From Micromonospora sp. WMMD1128 (GTDB lineage Bacteria; Actinomycetota; Actinomycetes; Mycobacteriales; Micromonosporaceae), in assembly GCF_027497235.1 (NCBI RefSeq), contig NZ_CP114902.1:3175501-3239500 (forward strand): DNA of 64,000 nucleotides, in the 5' to 3' direction. Positions 29,547 to 39,500 of this stretch are shown here, piece after piece. Under the pieces are notes generated by a model. It saw only the letters and a program-made list of their open reading frames with translations, did not search any database and had not been told where the DNA came from. The position numbers and the translations under genes are program-made. Positions within the stretch are counted from its first letter, which is position 1. The number at the start of each line of letters is the position of its first letter.

Positions 29547-31877
29547 TCAGAAAAAGACGTTCAACGGATTCGCCGACGTCTCGTCGACGGCCACCGGGCC
29601 GCGGCCGAGGCGGGCCGGGACCTCCCACAGCCGGCCCGGACCGAGCCGGCGCCAGAAGTGCCGCAGCCCCGGCACCACGACCTTCACCACCGCCAGCTCG
29701 ATGTCCGGACGGGACTGGTCGACGACGATCACCTCCAGGCCGGCGCGCTCCGCCCGGCCGACGCAGCGACGCACGTCGTCGCCGACGTCGCCGGTGGCAA
29801 GCGTCGGGTGGTCGGCGGCGGTGCGCGGTGGCCGGGCCGGGTCCGGGGACAGCCAGGGCTGGTCGGCCACCCGAACGGTGCCGAACCAGCGCGCGGTGTC
29901 CGGGTCGTCGACGCCGTACCTGTTACGGCTCGACGTGGGACCGGGAACGGCGGGCAGGAACTGGTTCACCTCGGTCAGCGCCCGGGTCAGCGCGACCCGC
30001 GCGTCCAGGTGCGCGCCGAAGCCGACAAGCACGTCCTCCGGCCCGCCGTCGGCCCGCCGGGATACCGCCGCGAACGCCGGTACGCCGAGGTCGGCGGTCA
30101 GGTCGAGGGCCCACAGCTCGCGGCCCAGGGCGGTGGCGTGGTGCGCCACGCAGGCGGCCGTCCACGGGTCGGCGAACGAGGCGAGGTCCACCCCCGGCAT
30201 CCGGGAGCGGTGATACCACCACAGGGCCACGCTGTCCCGCTCGACGAGTTCGCAGAAGCCCTGCAGGATCGCCTCGGAGCGGGTGCCGCCGGCCGCGCTG
30301 CCGTTCGAGTCGGCCGCGCACACCCCCGGCCCGGCCTGCTCCGGATGCCCGTACCAGCAGTACGCGGCGGGCAGCTCGCGCGGCGCCTGCCGGGTCAACG
30401 ACCAGCCGGTGGTCCAGTCCAGTTCCGTCTCGTCAGCCAGCGGGCGCGGGATGCGGTGCAGATGGCCCAGGTCGCGGTTGAGCCGGTCGCGGTCGGCGTA
30501 CTGGCGGTCCGAGAACAGCAGCAACTCGCGCAGGTGCAGCGCGCGGTCCGGGCCGAGCTGCCGGTAGGTCGCCCGGTGCACCGGGCGGTCGCCGCGCCAC
30601 ACCCCGCAGTAGCGCTCCACCGCCTCCCCGACCGCGCTCATCCGCGCCTGCAGGTCGGTGCGGCCCTTGCCGCCGCTCTGCCCGCGCAGGTTGCGGCGCA
30701 GCGCGGCGAGCTGGCGGGGTTGGGCGAAGTTGTGCCCGGCCGAATAGGTGTGGGTGACGCCGTTGTCGGTCGCCTCCAGCGGAGTCAGCCGGCTCACCAC
30801 CCCCAGGTAGCGGCTGACGTGGTGGGCGAGCGCGGCGTACGCCTCGGCGGGGTCACGGGTGCGAGCCTCCGCGCCCCGGCTGGGCTCCGCGCCGCTGGGC
30901 GGCAGGTCGATCCGGGGCTCGGCCTTACCGACGAGATCCGGGTCGCCGCAGGCGGGGCACTGCGGTTGGCGTACCAGTTGGTGGCTCTCCGTGCTCAGGT
31001 CCCGGGTGTCCAGGGCGACCATCCGGCCGGTGAGGCGGGGCGACGTGCCCCGCACGGCGAGCACGGCGAGTTCGGCGGCGAGCAGCCCCGCGGCGGTGGT
31101 GGCCAGTCCGGGCAGGACCGCCCGGCCGGGCTGCGGCAGCGGACCGGCCAGGTCCTGCCCGCCGAGGAACGCGTTCACCTGCTCGTTCTCCTGCCAGCGT
31201 TGCCGCAGGCAGGCCCAGCAACCGGTGCGGCCGGGCACCAGGTGCGGCCCGAGGAGGACGACGTTGCCGTGCGGCCGGGCCAGGGTCCACGCCCGGCCGG
31301 CGGCCAGGTGGCGCTCGTTGAGCCGGGCCAGCCGGGGGTCGAGCATCGACGACGGAAGCACCAGCACCTGCGCGGCGCCCGAGTCGGCGTCCGGCGCATC
31401 CGGGTCGGCGTCCAGCGCGCCCGGGTCGGCGTCCGGTGCGCTCGGGTCGGCGTCCGGCCCGACCACGGTCGCGGTGAGCCCGAGGGCGCGCAACGCCCCG
31501 GCGACCTCGGCGACCCGCGGCGCCCCGAGGTCCACGATGGTGACCCGGCCGCCGGCCATCCACCGCAGCCCGGCCCCGGGGGGCACACCCCGGGCGTCCC
31601 AACCGGCGGCCTCGGCCGGCGACGCGTGCGCCGGACCGGACACGAGCAGGCCGTGGTCCCGCAGCCGGGCGAGGGCGGCGGCGACGGCGGCCATCGGGTG
31701 CCGGGCGGCCAGCCGGGCCACCACGTCGGCAAGCGGTACGGTGCCGTCGAGCCGATCGGCCAGCTCGGCGGTGACCGGGTCGTCGATGAGCAGGCTGCGG
31801 GTCTCCCCCAGCACCACGAGCGGACCGTCGGGCAGCCGCACCGGCAGGTAGTCCGATCGGAAGCGCGGACGCCACAT
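29547..31877 (-). CDS. E1-like/YcaO fused azoline cyclodehydratase
   Basis: The 776-residue protein fuses an N-terminal leader-recognition/E1-like domain to a C-terminal YcaO domain. The N-terminal part carries a zinc tetrathiolate set, C220/C223 (CWAC) and C307/C310 (CPAC), and a winged-helix-like start (MWRPRFRSDYLPVRL...). The YcaO part (about residues 340-776) has RMSAVGEAVERYCG, AILQGFCELVERDS and RALTEVNQF motifs and ends NPLNVFF. Family members usually finish in a PxPxP-like tail, so the tail is atypical. It forms azolines from Cys/Ser/Thr with ATP and suits the Cys-rich precursor A. GGGAGG precedes the ATG. Confidence 0.92.
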   Translation of the reverse strand: MWRPRFRSDYLPVRLPDGPLVVLGETRSLLIDDPVTAELADRLDGTVPLADVVARLAARHPMAAVAAALARLRDHGLLVSGPAHASPAEAAGWDARGVPPGAGLRWMAGGRVTIVDLGAPRVAEVAGALRALGLTATVVGPDADPSAPDADPGALDADPDAPDADSGAAQVLVLPSSMLDPRLARLNERHLAAGRAWTLARPHGNVVLLGPHLVPGRTGCWACLRQRWQENEQVNAFLGGQDLAGPLPQPGRAVLPGLATTAAGLLAAELAVLAVRGTSPRLTGRMVALDTRDLSTESHQLVRQPQCPACGDPDLVGKAEPRIDLPPSGAEPSRGAEARTRDPAEAYAALAHHVSRYLGVVSRLTPLEATDNGVTHTYSAGHNFAQPRQLAALRRNLRGQSGGKGRTDLQARMSAVGEAVERYCGVWRGDRPVHRATYRQLGPDRALHLRELLLFSDRQYADRDRLNRDLGHLHRIPRPLADETELDWTTGWSLTRQAPRELPAAYCWYGHPEQAGPGVCAADSNGSAAGGTRSEAILQGFCELVERDSVALWWYHRSRMPGVDLASFADPWTAACVAHHATALGRELWALDLTADLGVPAFAAVSRRADGGPEDVLVGFGAHLDARVALTRALTEVNQFLPAVPGPTSSRNRYGVDDPDTARWFGTVRVADQPWLSPDPARPPRTAADHPTLATGDVGDDVRRCVGRAERAGLEVIVVDQSRPDIELAVVKVVVPGLRHFWRRLGPGRLWEVPARLGRGPVAVDETSANPLNVFF

Positions 31878-32056
31878 GGTTCCTCCCGGGCCTGGTGGCC
31901 GGACCGCGACTGTGCCCCGCCCCGCCGGCGATCAGGGCTGCTGCCATCGTCGCGGTCCCGGGGGTCCGATCCCGAGTTCTGCCACCGGTTTCAGCCGTCG
32001 CCGGCAGCCCGGTCGGTGGCCGGCACGGTCAGGCGACGGCCGTCAGGCGGTGACCG

Positions 32057-33076
32057 TCAGGCGGCGGTGACGGTCAGCGCGGTGTCGTTGAGACCCAGCA
32101 CCGAGGTGCCGGTGGCCTGTGCCGGCACCAGCAGCAGGAAGGTCTCCACCCGGGCCACCCGGATCGACTTCCCGCTCACCGGCGCGCGATGGCCGGTGGC
32201 GATCAGGTCCGGGCTCTGCGGCACCATCTTGACGGTGGCCGGGCCGTCGGGCGCCGGACTCAGCGTGTCGGTCGCGTGGATCGTCAGGAAGGTGAGCGTG
32301 CCGGTCGGCACCTCGACCGCGCAGTCCGACCACTCCGCCCGGTCCATCGTCCGTCGCACCGTCGCGCCGGCGCCGGCGAGCTGCTGCCCGTAGACCTCCC
32401 AACCGCCGGCGAACTGGCCGTCCAGCAGCGGGCTCGACGCGACGAGGGACCTGTTGCTCGTGGTGGAGCCGATGCTGCGGGCGAACACCTCGGCGGCGAG
32501 GGCCCGGCGGCTGGTCTCGTCCAGGGCCTCGCCGCCCTCCGTGGCCGGTCGGCCGTCGATGCTCCGGGCGACCACGAGCGACGGTTGGGTGACCTGGATG
32601 TTGTGACTGAGCTTCCACTGGCCGTCGGCGTCGAGCACGAACTGGCTGACGTCGGTGGGGGCCAGCTCCGAGCCGGCCAGCCGGAGGGTGGCCGTGGCCA
32701 GGAAGCAGGCCGGGTCGCCGGGCGGCACCGCGAAGGCCGGGTTGAGGTGCTGGAACGACGGCTGCGGACGCTTGTTGTAGGTGGCCCGGCGGACCGCGGC
32801 GATGCTGAGGTCCAGCGAGGGCGAGACCTCCTGGGTCCGCAGCGCCTCGACATCTCCGGCCACCGATGCCGCCGAGTCGGCCGAGTCGAAGGCGGTGAGC
32901 ACCAGCGCGGCGCGGTCCCTGCCGAAGGTGGCCGAATCGGACGCCGCCGGCGCGGCCGCATCCACCGGTTCGTCCCCGCAGCCCGCCAGCACGAGCAACG
33001 CCAGCGCGGCGGCGGCGACCGGCATCGGCGGCGCGACGAGGCGGCGCGGGCTCCCAACGGATCTACTGCCCAGCAT
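32057..33076 (-). CDS. Secreted lipoprotein of unknown function next to the RiPP cluster
   Basis: The 339-residue protein has a signal peptide ending in the lipobox LVLAGC, followed by a Ser/Ala-rich spacer and a domain with no family I recognise. I see no catalytic motif. The ATG at 33076 was chosen because GGAGGA lies a few bases upstream (two upstream ATGs have weaker sites). It is 179 bp upstream of the E1-like/YcaO gene on the same strand. It may be the first gene of the RiPP exporter/azoline operon, with a role in immunity or maturation at the cell surface, but this rests on position only. Confidence 0.7.
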   Translation of the reverse strand: MLGSRSVGSPRRLVAPPMPVAAAALALLVLAGCGDEPVDAAAPAASDSATFGRDRAALVLTAFDSADSAASVAGDVEALRTQEVSPSLDLSIAAVRRATYNKRPQPSFQHLNPAFAVPPGDPACFLATATLRLAGSELAPTDVSQFVLDADGQWKLSHNIQVTQPSLVVARSIDGRPATEGGEALDETSRRALAAEVFARSIGSTTSNRSLVASSPLLDGQFAGGWEVYGQQLAGAGATVRRTMDRAEWSDCAVEVPTGTLTFLTIHATDTLSPAPDGPATVKMVPQSPDLIATGHRAPVSGKSIRVARVETFLLLVPAQATGTSVLGLNDTALTVTAA

Positions 33077-33227
33077 CTCGTCCTCCATCCGAAACCGGTG
33101 CACGGGAATCGCGCCCGATGCAGTCGAGTATGTGAGCGACGGTCGGAGCCCGCCGGTGGCGGCGCGGCCTCATGCTGCCGGGCCATCCGGCGTTGCACCG
33201 AATGACGTCATCCGGGCCGGATCGCGG

Positions 33228-36104
33228 TCACCGATCGGTGACATCGAGCCGGGCGACCCAGGCGACCAGAGCCGACCGGGACGCGACGCCCGCCTTGCGG
33301 TAGATCCGGGTGAGATGCGCCTCCACCGTGCGGGGACTGATGTTCAGCCGACGCCCGATCAACCGGCTGGTGACCCCGGTCGCCGCCAACTGCGCGATGT
33401 GCCACTCCCGATCGGTCAGGGCGGCGACCGCGCGCGCTCCGACCGGACTGGCCAGTCGCGCGCCGACCCGTTCCGTCCCGCACCACCGGGCCAGTTCCAG
33501 CGCCCGGCGGCGCGCCCGCGCCGCCGGAACGCCCCGGTCCGCGGCCTCGGCGGCCCGGGCCAGGGACGCAAGCGCGAAGCTGCGGCGCAGCGCCATCCCG
33601 CCGACGCGGAACAGATCGGCCGCGGACTCCAGATGAGGCAGCGCCGCCTCAACCTCACCGCGGGCGAGCAGCACCTCGCCGTACGCCGACTCGGCGAAGC
33701 CCCGCTGCCCGGGCAGCTCGACCCGCTCCGCCTCGGCCATCGCCAGCCGCGCCTGCCGCTCGGCGTCGGCCACCTCGCCCGCGGCGAGCGCGGCGGCACA
33801 GAGCAGTTCGTGCCACATCGGCCGCAACGTGTCCTGGAGGTGGCTCAGCCGGCTGTCGCCCCCGGCCGAACGCACCAGGTCGGCGCAGGTGGCCGGATCA
33901 CCGGACAGCAACGTCGCGGTCGCCAACGCCGTCGCGGCGGTCCGGCCGGACCAGGTGGCGAGGTCGGTGGCGAGGTCGACGGCGCTGCGGGCCAGCCCGA
34001 CCGCCCGTTCGTCGTCGCGGAGGCCACCACGCCACGCCGTCGCCTCCGCCTCGAACGCCAGGGCGAAACACAGCAGGTGGCGGCTGCCGATGCGCCGGGC
34101 GACGATGCCCGCCTCGGTGGCCAACCCGATGGCCGCGGTCAGTTGGCCGCTGTGGTAGGCCACCTGGCAGCGACCGAGCAGCAGCTGGCACAGGCCGTCG
34201 TCCCGGTGCGCGGCGCGGACAAGCGTCAACCCCCGGTCGAGGTGCCGCACCGCGTCGGCCTGACGTTCGAGATACAACGCGGTCAGGCCGAGCGCGGTCA
34301 GGCAGTCCGGATGGTCGCGCACGTCCCGGTCGGGCAGCGAGTCGACGATCCGGGCGCCGGCGTCGAGCAGACCCCGGGCGTCGTCGACCGCGCCGCCGTG
34401 GACGGCGGCCAGGCCGCGTACGGCCAGCAGGCCGGCCAGGTCCGCGCCGGAGCCGTCCGGGTCTCCGGTGAGCGCGTCGGGCAGTCCGGCCACCGGCCGC
34501 CCGGCGAGGATGCCGGCGGCGCCGATCTCGGTGGCGAGTCGGTAGCCGCCGGCGGGTCCGGTGCCGACCGGAAGGGCGGCCAGCTCGCGCCGGCTGATGG
34601 CCGCCGCCTCCGCGTAGTTCCCGAGGAGGCGCTCCACCCGCGCCCACAGCGCGACCGCCTGGGCCCGTCGCCCCTCCGGGTCGGCGGGGAGCAACGGCAC
34701 GATCTCCTGGAGCAGGGCCCGGCTCTCGGCCAGGTCGCCCGCCTCCCCGATGACCCGGGCCAACGCCAGCGACACCTCCCGGTGACGCGGCGTCGAGCCG
34801 GCCGTCGGGCGCAGCGCCCGCAACGCCAGTCGCAGCCAGTGGATGGCCAGGTCCGGTGTCTCGCGCCGGATCTCCTGCGCGGCCCGGCAGAGCACGTCCA
34901 CGCAGCGTTCGGCCCAACGGCCGCTCGGCAGGGCGAGCAGCCGCTCCGCGTAGCGGGCCCGCTCCGCGGGCGACGCGCCCAGATCGACGAGCGCGGTGAG
35001 CGCCCGCGCGCAGGCGTCCACCCGCCACGCCGGATCGGTATCCTGGGCGACCGCCATCCGCAGCACCGGATGCCGGAGGGCGAACCGTCCGGTGCCGGGC
35101 ACCCGGCGGATCAGGTCGCGTCGGGCCAGCCGCCAACCGGCCTCGACCGCCAGGGCCGCGGGCACCTGCGCGACCTCGGCGAGCAGATCGGGGGCGAAGG
35201 GCGCGTCGAGGATCGCTCCGGCGCGCAGGCAGGCCAGGTCGACCGGGGGCAGGTCCGCCCACTCGCGGCGCAGCACCGCCATCGTCGCGTCGGACAGCCG
35301 GGCGCCCGGCGGTTCACGGACCTCCTCGGCGCGCTCCGCGGCCGGGCCGCCGGGCAGCGCCGCCAGGTAGCCGGGGTTGCCGCCGGTCAGCTCGTAGCGG
35401 GCGCGCAGCTCCGCCGGATCGACGCCAGGATGCAGGAGCGCGGTCTCGGCGAGGCTCAGGGGGTGGAGTTCGATCCGGTCGTGTGAGGCCGGTTCCGCCT
35501 CGACGTGTCCACCGGGATCGGGTGGACCGAACGGCATCGGCGTCGCCGTCTGCCGCGGCCGGTAGACGAGCACCAGCAGCAGCGGCGCGGGCACCGGATA
35601 TCGCAGCAGATGGGCGATAAGGCCGGCGGAGGCGGCGTCCGCCCAGTGCAGATCGTCGAGGACCAGCACCAGGCCGTCCCGGGCGGCCAGGCCGATCAGC
35701 CGGCGGGCCAACTGGAAGGCCCGGAACCGCCGCGCGTCGGACGCCGACGTCGGCGGCGCCGCGGCGAAGCCCCAGATCTCCCCGGTCGCTCCGGTGGGTC
35801 GCCCGGCACCCAGCCCCCGTCGCGGTGACTGCCCCGCGGCGAAGGCGTGCCGGAACACGTGGAAGGGGACGCCCCGCTCCTCCGGCGCGCAGGTCCCGAC
35901 CGTCCAGGGAACCTGGGGGACGCACTGGTGCAGGGCCTCGCGGACCAGTCGGGTCTTGCCGATCCCCGGCTCGCCGACCACCTCGCAGACCACCTGTCGC
36001 CCGCGGCTCAGGGCGGCGTCGTGGGCCCGGTCGATACGCGCCAACAGTGGTCGCCGCCCGACGAAACGGGGGCCCGTTGGCACATTATCCAGCCCAGTTG
36101 TCAT
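33228..36104 (-). CDS. Large ATP-binding LuxR-family regulator (LAL type)
   Basis: The 958-residue protein has an N-terminal AAA/NTPase domain with Walker A GEPGIGKT at about residues 42-50 and a Walker B-like LVLVLDDLHWAD. A long helical TPR-like middle follows, then a C-terminal LuxR helix-turn-helix (LTDREWHIAQLAATGVTSRL...). LAL regulators often control natural-product clusters and carbohydrate use, and this one lies between the RiPP cluster and the GH87 region. The start at ATG 36104 is provisional: no strong ribosome binding site is visible, and a GTG and further in-frame codons lie upstream. Its targets are unknown. Confidence 0.85.
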   Translation of the reverse strand: MTTGLDNVPTGPRFVGRRPLLARIDRAHDAALSRGRQVVCEVVGEPGIGKTRLVREALHQCVPQVPWTVGTCAPEERGVPFHVFRHAFAAGQSPRRGLGAGRPTGATGEIWGFAAAPPTSASDARRFRAFQLARRLIGLAARDGLVLVLDDLHWADAASAGLIAHLLRYPVPAPLLLVLVYRPRQTATPMPFGPPDPGGHVEAEPASHDRIELHPLSLAETALLHPGVDPAELRARYELTGGNPGYLAALPGGPAAERAEEVREPPGARLSDATMAVLRREWADLPPVDLACLRAGAILDAPFAPDLLAEVAQVPAALAVEAGWRLARRDLIRRVPGTGRFALRHPVLRMAVAQDTDPAWRVDACARALTALVDLGASPAERARYAERLLALPSGRWAERCVDVLCRAAQEIRRETPDLAIHWLRLALRALRPTAGSTPRHREVSLALARVIGEAGDLAESRALLQEIVPLLPADPEGRRAQAVALWARVERLLGNYAEAAAISRRELAALPVGTGPAGGYRLATEIGAAGILAGRPVAGLPDALTGDPDGSGADLAGLLAVRGLAAVHGGAVDDARGLLDAGARIVDSLPDRDVRDHPDCLTALGLTALYLERQADAVRHLDRGLTLVRAAHRDDGLCQLLLGRCQVAYHSGQLTAAIGLATEAGIVARRIGSRHLLCFALAFEAEATAWRGGLRDDERAVGLARSAVDLATDLATWSGRTAATALATATLLSGDPATCADLVRSAGGDSRLSHLQDTLRPMWHELLCAAALAAGEVADAERQARLAMAEAERVELPGQRGFAESAYGEVLLARGEVEAALPHLESAADLFRVGGMALRRSFALASLARAAEAADRGVPAARARRRALELARWCGTERVGARLASPVGARAVAALTDREWHIAQLAATGVTSRLIGRRLNISPRTVEAHLTRIYRKAGVASRSALVAWVARLDVTDR

Positions 36105-36543
36105 CACGCAGCAAAACGCTTCCCGACGAACTCCAATGGGGATTGAACGCACTATACCGGAGCGCCGTCGACCGCCGAAAATACCGATGCGGCCCATCTA
36201 TTTTCAGCAGCCGGGCCAAGGGCGCCTCTTCCCACATTCGCGCCACACCCTGCATAAGGGACCGGTCACCAAAAGGCCGGAACGATATCCCCGAAGCCCA
36301 ATAAATTCGCCCGGATGCCGCGACCCGATCCGGCGATCTTGGAGGTTATGTCGGATTGATCCTTCTATCGGAGGCATAACCACCGCAGGGCGGCGGCTGT
36401 CACCGCCACCCCGCCCTCGGAACCCGGTGTTCCCTGAATTGCGACGGCGCGGGTGGGAGCGGTGATCCCGACACGCCAGTCGCCCAGGCGTTAGATGGGG
36501 CCCCTTCTATACCGCAGGCGTTAAGAAGGGGCCCCGCCTTACC
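36105..36543. other. Intergenic interval holding a terminator-type repeat
   Basis: The interval separates the LAL regulator start from the downstream end of the GH87 gene. It contains the GGGGCCCC hairpin described at 36497-36546 and the promoter region of the regulator. I see no gene in it. Confidence 0.5.
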
Positions 36544-36546
36544 TCA
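36497..36546 (-). terminator. GGGGCCCC hairpin at the GH87 stop codon (copy 2)
   Basis: GGGGCCCC occurs at 36497-36504 and 36528-36535, with AGAAGG/CCTTCT bases extending the stem. On the coding strand, TGAGGTAAGG precedes it and its TGA is the stop codon of the gene at 36544-40830. Confidence 0.75.
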
Positions 36547-39500
36547 GTTGCGGGTGATGGTGAACGTGCTGGTGGTGTTGCGGATGTCCTGGGCGTTGTC
36601 GCTCAGGCGCAGGTTGGTGAAGGTCGCGGAGCCGACCGCCGGCCCCTGGCCCGCCTCGGGCATCTCGTTGACCCAGATGCCGATGCCGGACTTCGCGTCG
36701 AAGGCGTCACCGCTGCGCCGCGCCCCGGAGATCGAGACGTTCGTCAGCACCGTGTCGGTGATCGGGTTCTCCGGCTGGCTGCCGGTGTACTTGGTCTGGA
36801 ACATGATCCCCGAGTACGTCGGGTCGACGATGTCGACGTCGGTCACCCGGATGCCGCGGAACTCCTTGGACGCGGAGAACAGCCACATCGCCGGGAACGT
36901 CTGCGCGCCCCAGAAGTGCCCGCCGGACCGGATCAGCGAGATGTTCTCGAACCGGGTGGGCGGGTTGGCGCCGAACCCGACGAACGGGTAGCCGAAGTCC
37001 AGCGAGCTGATGGTGATGCCCGAGTACGTCAACTGGTCGGCGATGTAGAGGTTGCGGAAGATGTTGTCGTAGCCGCCGTACACGGCGATGCCCGCCGCCC
37101 GCCAGGTGAGCGTGGCGGTCAGGTTCTCGAACACGTTGCCGTGGTTGCCGCCCGAGCCGCCCTGGTCGGTGGCGGAGAACAACGCGAACGCGTCGTCGCC
37201 GTTGGAGCGGCCCTCCGAGTTGGTGACCAGGGCGTTGGTGCTGCCGTTGGTCATGTTCACCGCGTCGGCGAAGGTGTTGCGGAACCGGCTGTCCCGGATG
37301 GTCAGCCCGTCCACGCTCACCCCCCAGTACGCGCAGACGGTGTGCTCGACCCAGACGCTGTCGAGCGTCAGGTCGTCCACGTCCTTCAGCTCGCCCCACA
37401 CCTTGCCCGGACCGTCGATCCGGTTGGTGTAGTTGCCGAAGAACGCCAGGTGGGCGAAGGTCGAACCGCTGGCCGAGGACTCCACCCGGAACCCGGCGTC
37501 GGTGTTCTGCTGGTTGGTGGGCGTCTGGAAGCGGGTGTACCACATGCCCGCGCCGACGACCTTCACCGCCTTGCCGTACACCTGGAGTTTCTGCGCGGTC
37601 TCGTAGGTGCCGGCGGGCAGGTAGACGCCGACGAACGTGCCCGTGGTGTCCATCCGCACCGCGTCGAGCGCGTTCTGCACGTCGGCGTGGCTGAACCCGG
37701 TCGGCACCTTGTAGCGGGTCGGGTCCGGGTTCGCCCGGGGCGACACCAGCTCGGTGTTGACGAAGTCGATCGCGTACGTGGTGCTGTTCGCCGGGTCCTT
37801 CTGGAGCCGGATCCGGCTGCCCGCCGGGACGGTGGAGTTCAGCAGCACGTTCGCCTCGTCGTAGAGGTGCCGGGGCGCGCCCGCGCTCGGTGAGTCGCTC
37901 GGCGCGGCCTCCGCGCCGTAGAGCCAGATGTGCTTCGAGGTGAGGCTGATCGGCTTGTGCAGCACCCCGTTGACGTAGACGTTGAGCGTCGAGTCGATCC
38001 CGCCGCCACCCGGGGCGTCCGGGATGGAGAAGCGGGTGACCAGGGCGTTCGCGGCCGACTTGGTGGTCCACTCGACGTACGCGCCGGTGGTGTTGAGGGT
38101 GACCGCCCGCCGGCCGGACGCCTCGCCGGCCAGGTCGCCGATGATGCGGTTCGGTCCGATCACCTGCGCGCCGCCGCCGACCGAGCCGTCCTCGGCCTCG
38201 TACATGTCGTAGCCCAGGTTCGCCCCGCGACCGACGAACAGCGCCCGGTCACTCGTGTTGTTCTGCCGTTTCACCGGCAGCTCGTTGGCGTCGTCGGCGA
38301 GCACCACCCGCACGGTGTGGCGGCCGTTGGCGGCGGTCCAGGTGCCGAGCGACACCGGGCCGGCGGTGGCCCCGGCGGCGATCGTGCCGGAGTACGAGCC
38401 GGTGAGCGTGCGGACCACGGAACCCGAGTCGTTGAGCACGGTGAGCGTGATGCCGTGCGCGCCGCCCGCCGAGGCGATCGTGCCCTGGTTGCGCAGCGTC
38501 ACCGCGAAACTGACCGTCGCGCCGGCCGCCGGCGTGCCCGGCGACCAGGTCACCGCGGAGGCCACCAGGTCGGAGCTGTCCACCGGGCGGACCGTCAAGG
38601 CGCTCGGGCTGGTGTAGGAGTTGTTCGCCTCGTTCTGCTCGATCACCGCGTTCGACTCGTCGACCTTGGCGGTGAGCGGGTAGCTGCCGGCGTCACGCGC
38701 GCCGATGTTCGCCGAGACGGTGCTCGACGCGCCGGCCGCGAGCGCGCCGACCGAGGCGGTGCCGACCTTCGTCGTACCCAGGTAGAGGTTGACGCTCGTG
38801 GCGGCGGACGCGGCGGTGCCGGCGTTGCGCACGGTGGCGGACAGGGTGATCGCGTCGGTCTCGACCGGCGCGGACGGCGCGGCCGTGAGCGCGGTGACGG
38901 TGAGGTCCGGGTTGGGCGCCGGCACGCCGATCACCTGGAGTTCCGCGACCTGGCCGTTGGAGGAGCCGGAGTTCGCGGTGAACTGCAACCGCACGTCCGC
39001 GGCGGTCGCCGAGACGGGGACGGTCACGGTGTTGCCGGTGTTCGGGTTGAAGGAGTACGTCGCGGAGCTGACCAGGCTGGTGAACCCGGACGCGGACTGG
39101 TCCCGGCCGAGCACCTGGAACGTCTGGGTGCGCGCGCCCCACGCCGGGTCCGGGTTGAGCTTCACCACCACGGCGCTGATGCTGGCGTTGGCGCCGAGCG
39201 CCACGGTGAGCGTGCTCGGGTACGCGCCGGGCGCGCCCTCCCAGTAGGTGGCGACGTCGTCGTCGACCGCGTTCGCGGCGTTGAACACGTGCACCACGGA
39301 CGAGGCGGTGGCCGGCTTGCCGACGGCCAGGTTGGTGCCGCCGGTGCCGCTGCCGGTACGGGTGACGGTGTTGCTGTTCGCCGACACGTTGCCGGCCGCG
39401 TCGCGGGCCCGCACCTGGTAGGAGACGGTGGCGCTGGCCGGCTGGGTGTCGGTGTACGTCAGCGTGGAGCCGCCCACCGTGGCACGCAGCGCGCCGTTGG

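Noticed and set aside
28374-32393. 1339-codon plus-strand open frame
   Set aside because: Antisense to the SagB-type and E1-like/YcaO genes, with low-complexity composition and no recognisable domain.
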